This document shows, piece by piece, positions 17,800 to 27,800 of a stretch of DNA of 64,000 nucleotides. The stretch comes from Paenibacillus amylolyticus. Its GTDB lineage: Bacteria > Bacillota > Bacilli > Paenibacillales > Paenibacillaceae. Under the pieces are notes generated by a model. That model ran no database searches, had not been told where the DNA came from, and was given only the letters and a program-made list of their open reading frames with translations. The DNA lies in the NCBI RefSeq assembly GCF_003719335.1, contig NZ_RIAS01000004.1, forward strand, positions 62,001-126,000. The letters are read 5' to 3'. How positions within the stretch are numbered: position 1 is the stretch's first letter; each line of letters starts with the position of its first letter. A program made the translations under genes and the position numbers.

Positions 17800-19371
17800 A
17801 TGACCTTGTTTACGAAAAAGAAGCCTTTGCTGGCGCTAATCTCCTTGGCCCTAAGTGCGGTGGTGTTACTTACCGCTTGCGGAGCATCCACATCTAGTCC
17901 GGCGGCGCAAGGCGATACCAATACCCAAGCGAATAAGAATGTTCACTTCCTGTATAACTTCTCGACCAGTTCACTTGATCCGCATGTGGATTCAAGTTAT
18001 GTGCCGCTGCGTGCGGGCGTTACAGAAACGCTACTTCGTCTGGATGAGGACAATCTGACCGTTGCGCCGTGGCTGGCCGAGAACTGGGAGAGTAAAGATG
18101 GTAAGCACTGGACGATTAACTTGCGCGACAATGTGACTTTCCAGAACGGCAAACCGATGACGGGGGAAGCCGTTAAAGCATCTCTGGAGCGGGCGTTGAA
18201 AGAGAACGTAGCCATCCAAAATACTTTGAAGGTGGATACAATCAAAGCCGAGGGGAACAAACTGGAGATCACAACGACCGAGCCGTTCCCGGAGTTTGCA
18301 TCCGAGCTGGTGAATCCAAACACGGCGATTATTGACGTTAGTGAGCCGGATATTGTGAACAAACCTGTCGGTACAGGCCCGTTCAAGCTGACTTCCTTCA
18401 CGGCAGGCAGCAAGCTGGAGCTGAGCCGCTACGATGCTTACTGGGACGGGGCTTCGCCGCTGGATTCCGTGACATTTTCGTTCAATGAAGATGCTAACGC
18501 ACGTTCACTTGCACTGAAGTCCGGTCAAGTAGACATTGTCTACCGCCCGGAAGTGGAAAGTCTGGAATCCCTCAAAGCCATCGATGGGTTGAAAGTCGAA
18601 TCCACATCCACGTTCCGCGTGCACCAGTTGACGATGAATATGCAGCGGGAGAGCATCAAGGATGTGAATGTCCGCCGTGCGCTGGATGCGCTGATTGACC
18701 GGAAAGGCATTGTTGATACAATCCTGCTTGGCTACGGCGAGCCTGCCATTGGCCCATTCCTGCCATCGCTGCCATTTGCACCTAAATATACACATGCAGT
18801 AACGGAGACTGGCCCGGATGTGGCTGTAAAATATCTTGGAGATGCTGGCTACACCCAGCAAAACGGTGTAATGACCAAAGACGGCAAACCATTGAAGCTG
18901 ACGCTGCTCACCTATTCGTCACGCGCCGATCTGCCACTCATTGCACAAGTGTTCCAGTCGGATGCGAAAAAGATCGGAATCGATGTGCAGATTCGTCAGA
19001 TTGATGCACCGGAAGAATACATGGCTTCCAACCGGGATTGGGACATCGCTACATACAGTAATCTGACCGCTCCGCGCGGTGATGCGGGTTATTATCTGAA
19101 TGCGACATACCATCCGAAGGGTGCGCTGAACTTCAGTGGATCGGAAGACCCGGCGCTGACCAAGATCATCGACGAGCTCAATCTTACGGTTGAACCGAAG
19201 AAACGCGCAGAGCTGGCAGAGAAAGCAGCCAATTATGTACACGATAACGTGCTGAACTCTTTTGTACTGCATCCAGCAACGATTGTGGCCTACAACAGCA
19301 AAAAGGTGAAGAACTGGGTTACCACGCGCAGTGAATACTACATGATTACAAACAAGCTGGATGTGATGTAA
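17800..19371 (+). CDS. nikA: Nickel/metallophore ABC transporter substrate-binding lipoprotein
   Basis: A 523-residue extracytoplasmic lipoprotein. It has a basic start, a hydrophobic stretch and the lipobox LLTAC (Cys about 27), then a family 5 solute-binding fold (TETLLRLDEDNLTVAPWLAE, NLRDNVTFQNGKPMTGEAV, KPVGTGPFKL). The segment TAPRGDAGYYLNATYHP is where NikA/CntA-type proteins contact the metal chelate. It would capture nickel, or a zinc/nickel-chelate complex, for the permease encoded next. GAGAGAGGGG precedes the ATG. Zur-like boxes at the promoter favour zinc-responsive control. The stop overlaps the next ATG by one base. Confidence 0.85.
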   Translation: MTLFTKKKPLLALISLALSAVVLLTACGASTSSPAAQGDTNTQANKNVHFLYNFSTSSLDPHVDSSYVPLRAGVTETLLRLDEDNLTVAPWLAENWESKDGKHWTINLRDNVTFQNGKPMTGEAVKASLERALKENVAIQNTLKVDTIKAEGNKLEITTTEPFPEFASELVNPNTAIIDVSEPDIVNKPVGTGPFKLTSFTAGSKLELSRYDAYWDGASPLDSVTFSFNEDANARSLALKSGQVDIVYRPEVESLESLKAIDGLKVESTSTFRVHQLTMNMQRESIKDVNVRRALDALIDRKGIVDTILLGYGEPAIGPFLPSLPFAPKYTHAVTETGPDVAVKYLGDAGYTQQNGVMTKDGKPLKLTLLTYSSRADLPLIAQVFQSDAKKIGIDVQIRQIDAPEEYMASNRDWDIATYSNLTAPRGDAGYYLNATYHPKGALNFSGSEDPALTKIIDELNLTVEPKKRAELAEKAANYVHDNVLNSFVLHPATIVAYNSKKVKNWVTTRSEYYMITNKLDVM

Positions 19372-20318
19372 TGTTTCGCATTTTGCTTCGCAAGTTTCTG
19401 GAGGTTTTTGTATTTCTGCTCTTCATTATGTTCGTGAGTTTCCTGTTCATCCGACTTGCTCCCGGCGATCCGGTATTAACCATCCTGAATGTTGAGGAAT
19501 TATCGGTGAGTAAAGAACAAGTCGAAGCACTGCGCGAGGAGATGGGCTTTAATGACTCGCTTCCCGTGCAGTTTGGCCGATGGCTGCTTGATTTTGTACG
19601 GATGGACTTTGGTGTGTCCTATTCAACAGGTCAGCCGGTAATGCAGACACTGATGCGCGCACTCCCGGCAACAGCCGAGCTTACAATCGGGTCACTGCTG
19701 GTCATGCTATTCGTGGCTATCCCGCTGGGCTCCCTGTCTGCACTATATCGGGGCAGCTGGATTGATCAGGGGAGCCGTATCTTGTCTATTCTGGGTGCAG
19801 CTGTGCCCAGCTTCTGGCTGGGACTCATCCTGATTGACCTGTTCGGCGTGCGATTCGGCAGTCTGCCCACGATGGGACGGGACGGATTCAACTCACTTAT
19901 TCTGCCATCACTGACGCTGGGACTTGCCATCTCCAGCGTTTATGTGCGTCTTTTACGTTCCAGCTTGCTGGACTCTCTGAGCCAGGAGTTTGTGCGATCT
20001 GCCCGGGCCAGAGGGCTTTCGGAGGGGCGGATCTTCTTCCTGCATGCATTCAGACACAGTCTGCCCCCGGTGATCACCGTATTTGGAGTTAGTCTGGGCA
20101 GTCTGATTGGCGGCGTTGTGGTAATTGAAGTGCTATTTGCTTATCCGGGGATCGGCAAGCTGGTTGTGGATGCCATTCGCCAGCGCGATTATCCATTGAT
20201 TCAGGGATATATCCTGATTATGGCGGTTGTCGTGTTCCTGGTGAATACGGCGGTAGATCTGTCTTACCGTTATTTAAATCCAGAGATGAAATTGAAGGAA
20301 AGGGAGGCCCACCGATGA
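19371..20318 (+). CDS. nikB: Nickel-type ABC transporter permease B
   Basis: A 315-residue inner-membrane permease of the DppB/NikB type. An N-terminal membrane anchor leads to the family signature FLFIRLAPGDPV, and further helices span the second half. The cytoplasmic coupling region shows FVRSARARGLSEGRIFFLHAFRHS. It pairs with the next permease to form the channel. The ATG overlaps the preceding stop codon and the 3' end overlaps the next gene by 4 bp. Confidence 0.9.
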   Translation: MFRILLRKFLEVFVFLLFIMFVSFLFIRLAPGDPVLTILNVEELSVSKEQVEALREEMGFNDSLPVQFGRWLLDFVRMDFGVSYSTGQPVMQTLMRALPATAELTIGSLLVMLFVAIPLGSLSALYRGSWIDQGSRILSILGAAVPSFWLGLILIDLFGVRFGSLPTMGRDGFNSLILPSLTLGLAISSVYVRLLRSSLLDSLSQEFVRSARARGLSEGRIFFLHAFRHSLPPVITVFGVSLGSLIGGVVVIEVLFAYPGIGKLVVDAIRQRDYPLIQGYILIMAVVVFLVNTAVDLSYRYLNPEMKLKEREAHR

Positions 20319-21169
20319 AAACGATGCCCCTGCGCATGCCGTCAACCAAAACCAAAAAGCACAGCTGGCAGGCTATCATCGGCATGCTGTTTGCACTGCT
20401 CGTTATCGCGGCCTCCCTGTATGCCTTTCTATACCTTAAACATGATCACACCCTCACCGACCTGCGCAGCAGGTTGCAAGGGATGAGCGCGCTTCATCCG
20501 CTTGGCACCGATCATCTGGGCCGTGATGTGCTGACACGTCTGCTTCTCGGGGGCGGTCAGACGCTCGGTTACAGCCTGCTGGCACTCGGCGCAGCACTGA
20601 TTATCGGCATTCCGTTTGGCCTGATCGCAGGTTACAAACGCGGCTGGATCGACAAGCTGTTCATGCGTATCGCGGATGCGTTTCTGGCTTTTCCGGACAC
20701 CATCGTGGCGATTGTACTGAGCGGTCTGCTTGGTGCAGGCATCGGCAATCTGGTGCTGGCGATTGTTATCGTGAAATGGGTGAGTTACGCGCGTCTGGTT
20801 CGAAGCACTGTCCTATCCGAGTCACAAAAGGATTACATCCGTGTAGCCCGAACCAACGGTCTGTCCGATGCACGAATCATGACCAAACATCTGCTACCGC
20901 ATATTGCAGGTCATGTGCTGGTACTGGCTAGTCTGGATCTCGGCAAAATCATCCTGCTGATCTCATCCTTATCCTACATCGGACTAGGCGCACAGCCGCC
21001 GACACCTGAATGGGGAGCGATGCTGAATGACTCGCGTCCTTATTTCCAATCCAGACCTGAGCTAATGGTCTTTCCGGGCCTGGCAATTGTCTCGGTTGTG
21101 CTACTGGCGAATATGCTGGGAGACTACTTGCGAGATCAGTTTGATGTGAAAAAGGAGGTGCAGTCATGA
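20315..21169 (+). CDS. nikC: Nickel-type ABC transporter permease C
   Basis: A 284-residue permease of the DppC/NikC type with an N-terminal membrane segment, HPLGTDHLGRDVLTRLLLGG typical of the family, FPDTIVAIVLSGLLGAGIGN in the membrane core, and the ATPase-contacting loop YIRVARTNGLSDARIMTKHL. It forms the second half of the membrane channel. ATGA overlaps link it to the genes on both sides, showing translational coupling across the operon. Confidence 0.9.
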   Translation: MKTMPLRMPSTKTKKHSWQAIIGMLFALLVIAASLYAFLYLKHDHTLTDLRSRLQGMSALHPLGTDHLGRDVLTRLLLGGGQTLGYSLLALGAALIIGIPFGLIAGYKRGWIDKLFMRIADAFLAFPDTIVAIVLSGLLGAGIGNLVLAIVIVKWVSYARLVRSTVLSESQKDYIRVARTNGLSDARIMTKHLLPHIAGHVLVLASLDLGKIILLISSLSYIGLGAQPPTPEWGAMLNDSRPYFQSRPELMVFPGLAIVSVVLLANMLGDYLRDQFDVKKEVQS

Positions 21170-21966
21170 TTCTCTCTATGGAGGAGCTGAGTATCTTCAG
21201 CCGGGAGCGGACGATTGTGGACAGTGTATCCCTTGCCGTCCGCGAAGGGGAATTCATGGCGCTCGTGGGACAGAGCGGCAGCGGCAAAAGCCTGCTCTCG
21301 CAGGCGATCGGACAGCTACTGCCGACCAACCTGCGTGCATCTGGGCGTGTTCTGTTCGAAGGTAGCAATCTGCTCGAACGGAAGCCGAAGGAGATGCGTG
21401 CGCTGCGTGGACGCGATATCTCGTATATTTTTCAGGACTATCAGGGAGCGTTCACACCTTTTCGCAGCATTGGCGGACACTTTGATGAATATCAGAAGGT
21501 GCATGGAGAGAAGTCTGCTGTTATCCGCAAAAAGCGTGCCGCAGAAGCGCTGGAGTCCGTTGGACTGAGCCCGGAGCTGCTTCGCCGTTATCCGTTTCAG
21601 CTGAGCGGGGGTCAGCTACAGCGAGCATCTATTGCTACGTCGCTCATGCTTTCGCCGCGGCTACTCATTGCCGATGAAGCAACGACCGCGCTGGATAGCA
21701 TGTCCGCGCATCGCGTACTGGAACTGCTCGCACGCAAGCAAGCCGAGACGGGCTGTGCGATCCTGTTCATTACGCATGATTGGCGGCATGTGCGCCGATA
21801 TGCGAACCGTTTGTCTGTCATGAAAGAAGGGCAGATCGTGGAATCAGGCGGCAAACACCGTATTCTGGATCATCCCCAGCATGAATATACACGCCAATTG
21901 ATTGAAGCAGCACCTGTATTAAGCAACGAGTTAAAGTCTGGATTAAAGGAGGTGGGTGCAGAGTGA
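21166..21966 (+). CDS. nikD: Nickel-type ABC transporter ATP-binding protein D
   Basis: A 266-residue ABC ATPase. The Walker A motif is GQSGSGKSLL (about 35-44), the Q-loop region is YIFQDYQGAFTPF, the ABC signature is LSGGQLQRASIA and Walker B is LLIADEATTALD. It supplies energy for import with the next ATPase. The oligopeptide/nickel type normally uses two different ATPases, as here. Starts and stops overlap with both neighbours. Confidence 0.9.
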   Translation: MILSMEELSIFSRERTIVDSVSLAVREGEFMALVGQSGSGKSLLSQAIGQLLPTNLRASGRVLFEGSNLLERKPKEMRALRGRDISYIFQDYQGAFTPFRSIGGHFDEYQKVHGEKSAVIRKKRAAEALESVGLSPELLRRYPFQLSGGQLQRASIATSLMLSPRLLIADEATTALDSMSAHRVLELLARKQAETGCAILFITHDWRHVRRYANRLSVMKEGQIVESGGKHRILDHPQHEYTRQLIEAAPVLSNELKSGLKEVGAE

Positions 21967-22841
21967 GAAGCACAGTAAATGACAGAGGTGAGCGATTAAG
22001 TCCATCAGATCCGTCCAATGTGGCTTCATCAACCAATCCATCAACCAATCCATCAACCAATCCATCATCAGATCACCAAGTCGTGTTACGTGTGGAACAG
22101 CTCACCCGCACCTATGCTGGTGCGGAACATCCTGCCATAAACGATATCTCGTTCACCCTGAATCGCGGCGAGTGTCTGGGCCTTGTCGGAGAGAGCGGCT
22201 GTGGCAAAAGCACACTGGCCCGCTGCCTACTTCGTATTGAGGATGCAGATCATGGCTCGATCCAGCTTGGCGGGCAGGATATTGCCCGGCTGGATGGACG
22301 CCGTTTGCGTCCGCACCGTCGCAAGATTCAGATTGTTTTCCAGAACCCTTCGGCTGCACTGAATCCGAAACTTACCATTGGATCATCCTTGATCGACCCC
22401 TATGAGCAACTAGGCCGGGATGCCAAGCTCACACACTTCACCTATACATCGAAGGAAGCCTACATCCGCCAGCTGCTAGAGGCGGTGGAACTTCCAAGCG
22501 AACTGGCGAACCGCTACCCTCATGAGCTGAGTGGCGGCCAGCGGCAACGCGTGACCATTGCAAGGGCCATCGGCATTGAGCCCGATGTCGTTGTCCTGGA
22601 TGAGCCAACGGCCAGTCTCGATGTCATTTCACAGGGAGCCATCCTGCAACTGCTCACGGATTTACGGACATCGCTTGGCCTGTCCTACGTGTTCATCTCA
22701 CATGATCTGGCGGCGGTGCACCGAATGAGCCAGCGAATTATCGTGATGCAATCCGGGCAGATCGTAGACCGATTTGGCGCGGATGCGTTGTTCGCCGAGG
22801 AACGCCACCCGTATACGAAGGAACTGATTTCGATATTCTGA
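21963..22841 (+). CDS. nikE: Nickel-type ABC transporter ATP-binding protein E
   Basis: A 292-residue ABC ATPase starting at GTG 21963, overlapping the previous gene by 4 bp. Walker A is GESGCGKSTL, the signature LSGGQRQRVTIA and Walker B VVVLDEPTASLD. The end shows the HPYTKELI stretch usual in oligopeptide/nickel ATPases. About 40 residues before the ATPase fold are low-complexity Ser/Thr/Asn/Pro, created by a 12-bp tandem repeat. It is the last gene of the importer; a hairpin terminator follows about 45 bp downstream. Confidence 0.9.
   Translation: MRSTVNDRGERLSPSDPSNVASSTNPSTNPSTNPSSDHQVVLRVEQLTRTYAGAEHPAINDISFTLNRGECLGLVGESGCGKSTLARCLLRIEDADHGSIQLGGQDIARLDGRRLRPHRRKIQIVFQNPSAALNPKLTIGSSLIDPYEQLGRDAKLTHFTYTSKEAYIRQLLEAVELPSELANRYPHELSGGQRQRVTIARAIGIEPDVVVLDEPTASLDVISQGAILQLLTDLRTSLGLSYVFISHDLAAVHRMSQRIIVMQSGQIVDRFGADALFAEERHPYTKELISIF
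22031..22066 (+). repeat. 12-bp tandem repeat (three copies) inside nikE
   Basis: AACCAATCCATC occurs three times in a row, giving a repeating Asn/Pro/Ser/Thr stretch in the N-terminal extension of the ATPase. The unit keeps the frame, so copy number could vary without breaking the gene. Confidence 0.9.
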
Positions 22842-22885
22842 GGTCACAGTACGTAGAAGCATGTGAACTGACTTCTTTCTATAAT

Positions 22886-22930
22886 AAGAGCCGTTATGCG
22901 AAGGTTATGATGCATGCGGCTCTTTATGCA
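22886..22930 (+). terminator. Terminator of the importer operon
   Basis: AAGAGCCG (22886-22893) pairs with CGGCTCTT (22917-22924) across a 23-base loop that can fold further. A short T-containing tail follows. It lies 45 bp after the last importer gene. Confidence 0.55.
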
Positions 22931-22962
22931 CTCTTTTTCACAGCGAATCATAAACTTTAAAA

Positions 22963-23030
22963 ATAGGCCTTATGCCTAGCGAATGCAAAGTTCCTTCTTT
23001 GCTTTGAACAAATAAATCTTTCAGGCCTAT
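22963..23030. repeat. 68-bp inverted-repeat element between importer and mqo
   Basis: ATAGGCCT (22963-22970) and AGGCCTAT (23023-23030) are perfect 8-bp inverted repeats. Inside, GCAAAG-TTCCTT-CTTTGC forms a second hairpin. On the minus strand the outer stem is followed by a T-run. The rest of the 405-bp gap shows no gene or clear promoter. It may be a small dispersed repeat or a structured RNA; I cannot name a family. Confidence 0.5.
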
Positions 23031-23246
23031 AACCGGGCTAACGAACCGCGGCAAACTAGCGTATACTGAGGGAATAGCAAATATCTTGAAATTGCATATT
23101 TAAATTGCTCCATATTATTGATACACTAGTTCAAGGTTATATTCATTCAGACAAGGCGTGAACCCTCGAAGAGTGGGCTTGCAGCCAATGCCAAATCGAT
23201 AACGCTTACATCCTTTTGGCAAATATAGGATATAAGGACGGTAGAC

Positions 23247-24752
23247 ATGAGCCAGGGACAAACGAGTACAGATGTAATCTTGATCGGTGCCGGAATTATG
23301 AGTGCAACTTTGGGAACTTTGCTGAAAGAATTGGCACCAGACTGGAATATTAAGGTTTTTGAGAAGCTTGCCACGGCAGGAGAAGAAAGCTCGAATGAGT
23401 GGAATAATGCCGGAACCGGGCATGCTGCGCTGTGCGAACTTAACTATACTGTTGAACGACCAGACAAAACCGTAGATATTAGTAAAGCCATTAAGGTGAA
23501 TGAGCAATTCCAGGTTTCCAAGCAATTTTGGTCCTATCTGGTGAACAGTCGTCTGATTCGGAATCCGAGGGACTTCATTATGCCGATTCCTCACCTCAGT
23601 TACGTGCATGGCGAGAGTAATGTGCAGTTTCTGAAAAGACGGTATGACACATTGTCAAACCATCCGCTGTTCGCAGGCATGGATTTCTCGGACAACCGGG
23701 AGGAGCTGGCGAAGTGGATGCCGCTGATGATGAAAGACCGTACAAGCAGCGAGCCGGTTGCGGCGACCAAAATTGACTCCGGTACGGACGTTAACTTTGG
23801 TGCTTTAACGCGCATGCTATTGAAACATCTGCAGGAACAAAAGGTGGAAGTCCACTATAAACATAGCGTGAAGAACATTAAACGCAAGAGTGATAAGTCA
23901 TGGGAATTGACTGTGAAAAATCTGACGAGTGGAGCCGTTGAACGCCATCGGGCAAAATTTGTCTTCATTGGTGCGGGCGGCGGAAGTCTGCACCTGCTCC
24001 AGAAGTCCGGTATTCCGGAAGGCAAACATATCGGGGGCTTCCCGGTAAGCGGGATCTTCATGGTATGCAAAAATCCAAAAGTCGTAGAACAGCATCATGC
24101 CAAAGTATATGGCAAAGCTTCCGTAGGCGCTCCACCGATGTCCGTGCCGCATCTGGATACACGTTACATCGACAACCAGAAGTCACTGCTGTTTGGGCCA
24201 TTCGCCGGTTTCTCGCCGAAGTTCTTGAAGACCGGATCAAACGCCGATCTCATTGCTTCGGTAAAACTGCATAACCTCTTAACGATGCTTGCGGCGGGTG
24301 TGAAGGAGCTCTCACTCACCAAATACCTTATTCAACAGCTCATGTTAACGAAAGAACAGCGCATGAAGGAACTGCGTGATTTCGTGCCGAGCGCGAAGAG
24401 CGAGGATTGGGATATGGTGCTGGCAGGTCAGCGTGTTCAGGTCATCAAGGACACGGTTCAGGGGGGCAAAGGCACGCTGCAGTTCGGAACCGAAGTCGTG
24501 ACTGCGGCAGATGGCTCCATTGCAGCACTGCTAGGCGCTTCGCCGGGTGCTTCGACAGCGGTTCAAGTTATGCTGGAGATTCTGGAGCGTTGTTTCCCGC
24601 AGCATATGAAGGAATGGGAACCAAAGATCAAAGAGATGATCCCGTCTTATGGCATCTCACTTGCAGAGAATCTCGATTTATTACGCGAGGTGAATCTGTC
24701 TACCGCGAAATCGCTGGGATTGTCGGATGAGAAGCAAGCATTGCATGTGTAA
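23247..24752 (+). CDS. mqo: Malate:quinone oxidoreductase
   Basis: A 501-residue FAD-dependent, membrane-associated enzyme that oxidises malate to oxaloacetate and passes electrons to quinone. The N-terminus has the dinucleotide-binding [22 protein letters not shown] motif ([14 protein letters not shown]), then [20 protein letters not shown], characteristic of the family. [20 protein letters not shown] and [14 protein letters not shown] homologous blocks complete the fold. ATG 23247 follows AAGGACGG. It stands alone, ending at a bidirectional terminator. Confidence 0.96.
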   Translation: MSQGQTSTDVILIGAGIMSATLGTLLKELAPDWNIKVFEKLATAGEESSNEWNNAGTGHAALCELNYTVERPDKTVDISKAIKVNEQFQVSKQFWSYLVNSRLIRNPRDFIMPIPHLSYVHGESNVQFLKRRYDTLSNHPLFAGMDFSDNREELAKWMPLMMKDRTSSEPVAATKIDSGTDVNFGALTRMLLKHLQEQKVEVHYKHSVKNIKRKSDKSWELTVKNLTSGAVERHRAKFVFIGAGGGSLHLLQKSGIPEGKHIGGFPVSGIFMVCKNPKVVEQHHAKVYGKASVGAPPMSVPHLDTRYIDNQKSLLFGPFAGFSPKFLKTGSNADLIASVKLHNLLTMLAAGVKELSLTKYLIQQLMLTKEQRMKELRDFVPSAKSEDWDMVLAGQRVQVIKDTVQGGKGTLQFGTEVVTAADGSIAALLGASPGASTAVQVMLEILERCFPQHMKEWEPKIKEMIPSYGISLAENLDLLREVNLSTAKSLGLSDEKQALHV

Positions 24753-24825
24753 TGGATTTAGTGCGTCATGAAGCAAGAAAATGAATCAAGAAATTTAATG
24801 AAGTAGACAATAAAAAAATAAAAGT

Positions 24826-24866
24826 AAAAAAGCTGAGTCCGGATCAAGTCCAGGCTCAGCTTTTTG
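24826..24866. terminator. Bidirectional terminator
   Basis: AAAAAGCTGAG and CTCAGCTTTTT form a long stem with A-run and T-run on opposite sides, so it can end both mqo (plus strand) and the hybrid kinase gene (minus strand). Confidence 0.9.
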
Positions 24867-24891
24867 TGGTTTAGTTTTCCCGAAAAGTAAA

Positions 24892-27800
24892 TTAAAACGA
24901 ATCCATATCCGTCTGATCGGGAATAAAAAAGGAAACCTTCGTTCCTTGCCCAGGAGAGCTGACGATCGTCAAACCCTGCCCATAGAGCTGATTCAAGCGC
25001 CGATGGGTATTGGTCAACCCAATGCCTCCAGGCTTTAACGGATTCGGTTTAGGCCATGCGAGCGCTCGTTCAATCTGTTCCGGATGCATGCCTGAGCCGT
25101 TATCTTCGATCTCGATCAGCGTGCCGGCAGTTTGGGTAACGATGCGAATCCATACCGTCCCACCGTCTACTTGGCTGAGGACACCATGGCGAACGGCATT
25201 TTCAATCAGCGGCTGGATTGTGAGCGGAGGAAGAATCACATCAATGTCTTCTGGAATGTCCCAGACTACGGTGAGCCGTTCCGCGAACCGTTCCTTCTCG
25301 ATGTAGAGATAGGCTTTCGAAAGGTCTATCTCATGGGTGATCTCTACCATTTTCTCTGAATTTACAAAATGGAAGCTGGTCTGCAAATATTCGATAAAAG
25401 CATCCCCCAGACGCTGCATTCGATCCGTATCGATCTCGCTGAGCATCATTATGGAATTGAGTGTGTTAAACAGGAAGTGAGGCTGGATCTGTGCCTGCAA
25501 ATAAGCGGCTTCCATCCGCAATCTCTCATCAATGGAATGTTTCAACACAATTAATGAACCAATGCGATGTCTCAACTCTACAGCGTCAACAGGCTTGGTC
25601 ACATAATCGGTAGCACCTGCCATGAATCCGGCATAAATATCAGCAGGTTCGTTTCTGGCCGTTAACAACAGAATAGGAAGCTCCGATACGGAATAACGTT
25701 TACGCACGCTCTCTGTCAGTTCATAACCGGACATATGAGGCATCATCACATCCGCAATTAATAAATCCCATGACTGTGTATTCAGAAGTTCAAGTGCTTC
25801 TAACGCTGAAGTGGCAGGTTGTATATCATAGGGTTCATTCGACAGCATCGAGATGAGCACGCGTAAGTTGACCGGATCATCATCGACAGCAAGGATACGA
25901 GCAGTCGTCTTCCCAGGTATGACGGGGTTCACAGGATGCTGATTTTCATCTAGGCTCACAGCAACTTCACTCAAATGCTGGACATCCCATCGTGACTGCT
26001 CCGTCTGATCGGTCTGGTCGGTTAAGGCCGATGTATCTCCTCGCGGCAGCGAAACTTGGAAAACAGATCCGTGTCCAAGCACGGACTGCACAGTAAGTTC
26101 ACCACCATGAAGTTCTGTTAGCTGTTTGCTGATGCTTAACCCGAGCCCAATCCCCCCACTCAAACGTGCTTGAGCAGTACCTTGCTCGTAAGCTTCAAAT
26201 ATTCGTTCTTGTAGCTCCTCGCTGATTCCCGTGCCCGTATCCGAAACTTGCATAATGACGCTATTTTCATCCGCTCTGACCGATACCGTAATAGTGCCCT
26301 CATCCGTGAATTTGAGCGCATTATGCAGCAGATTGTACAGGACCTGAACAAGCCGTCTCTCATCCGCCTGAACAAGCGGTAATCCTTCGGGAGTATCCAC
26401 AATGATCTGGACTCGCTTGCCTTCAGCCATAAAACGGAACATACCAATGACGCCGGATATGACAGAGGCGAGGGATAATGGTTTTTTCTGCAATGTGATG
26501 CGTTTTTCTCTCAGACGTATGACATCCAGAAGGTCATCAATTAGTTGCGACATCTGTCTCCCGATATTGACAAGCAGTTTCATGTCCTCTGTATGCTGTC
26601 CTCTGGATTGACGCTGTTCGCGTACCGCAATACTTTCGGCAATGTTAATAATCCCATGCAGGGGAGTCCGCAGTTCATGCGCTGTGTTCACTAGGAATTG
26701 ATCTTTCTGCTGATCCTCGACTTTGAGCTGTTCATACAGTTTTTCAATTTCAGTGGCATTGCGGAAATATTTCCTGAACCAGTAGGCTGCGAAGCCAAAT
26801 ATGGCTGCAATGACATCAATCGGATAATACACATTGGTGATTTCGTTATGTGAGTTCACAATTCCCCACAGCACACTGGACAAGCTGCTCATTGCTGCAA
26901 AGAGCAAAAAGCTTGCGTCGCTTTGTTTGGCTGCGGCCATTTTGAAGAACAGGAACACAGACCAGCCAATGGCGAACAAATACAGGAAATCAGGAATTTG
27001 AGTATGAAGTGCTTGGTACACAAGCGTTACGGGAGCAATGAGCAAAAATAATAGATATCCTCCTACAACGCTGGCATATGCAAGAAAGAGCTTGCGCCCA
27101 TGATTCGGATTCGCAAAGCTTCTGGCTAGCATGAGAAGGAAAAGCGCGAATGAAGCATATGAAATAGCCTTGGCTTTTACCATCCAAGTGAAGTTTAATG
27201 GAAACCAGTTTAATAACAGGCCATCATGGTCAGAGACAACCGTTAAGGCTGTGGCCAGTATTAACAAAGAAAACGTGAGCAACGCCCGCTGCTTCCGGAT
27301 AAACAGAAACATCACAAAAGCATACAGGCTGTGCAGAAGCAGTATGGCAAACGTGATTTTCTGCAAATCAATCGATAACCCCCGCTCACTTCCAATGGCT
27401 GCGGGAGAACCCAAATACAGAGAACGTGTAATTCCTCCACTGAATGGGTCGTCGAAATTGGCTGTCTGCACAAGTAGAGTGAGTTCACTCGTCTTGTCTA
27501 GTGCATAGGAAGTTACGAATGCAGTCCTTTCTGGTTTATAGCTTTGGGCATTGCTGGCAGGTTGACCAAACTTGGCAACTACCGTTCCGTTGATCTCGAT
27601 GATAGATGAGGTTTGAATTTTCTGAGCCCAGAGGGATATTTTCTTCACCGAAGGGTCTAGCAGTATGCGAAGCTGGTACGTTCCATATCCGAACGACGAT
27701 GCAGGTTGTGATTGTAACGCATTACGCCAATCGCCCGGGACGTGGACCCAGGTGGAAGGCATGTCCGCCCCCATGTCCGAATCCGTATTTGTATCCTCTC

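Noticed and set aside
22960..23100. c-di-GMP or other known riboswitch before mqo
   Set aside because: Some words (TGCAAAG, GGCAAACTAGC) recall the c-di-GMP-I class, but the order and flanking conserved bases do not fit.
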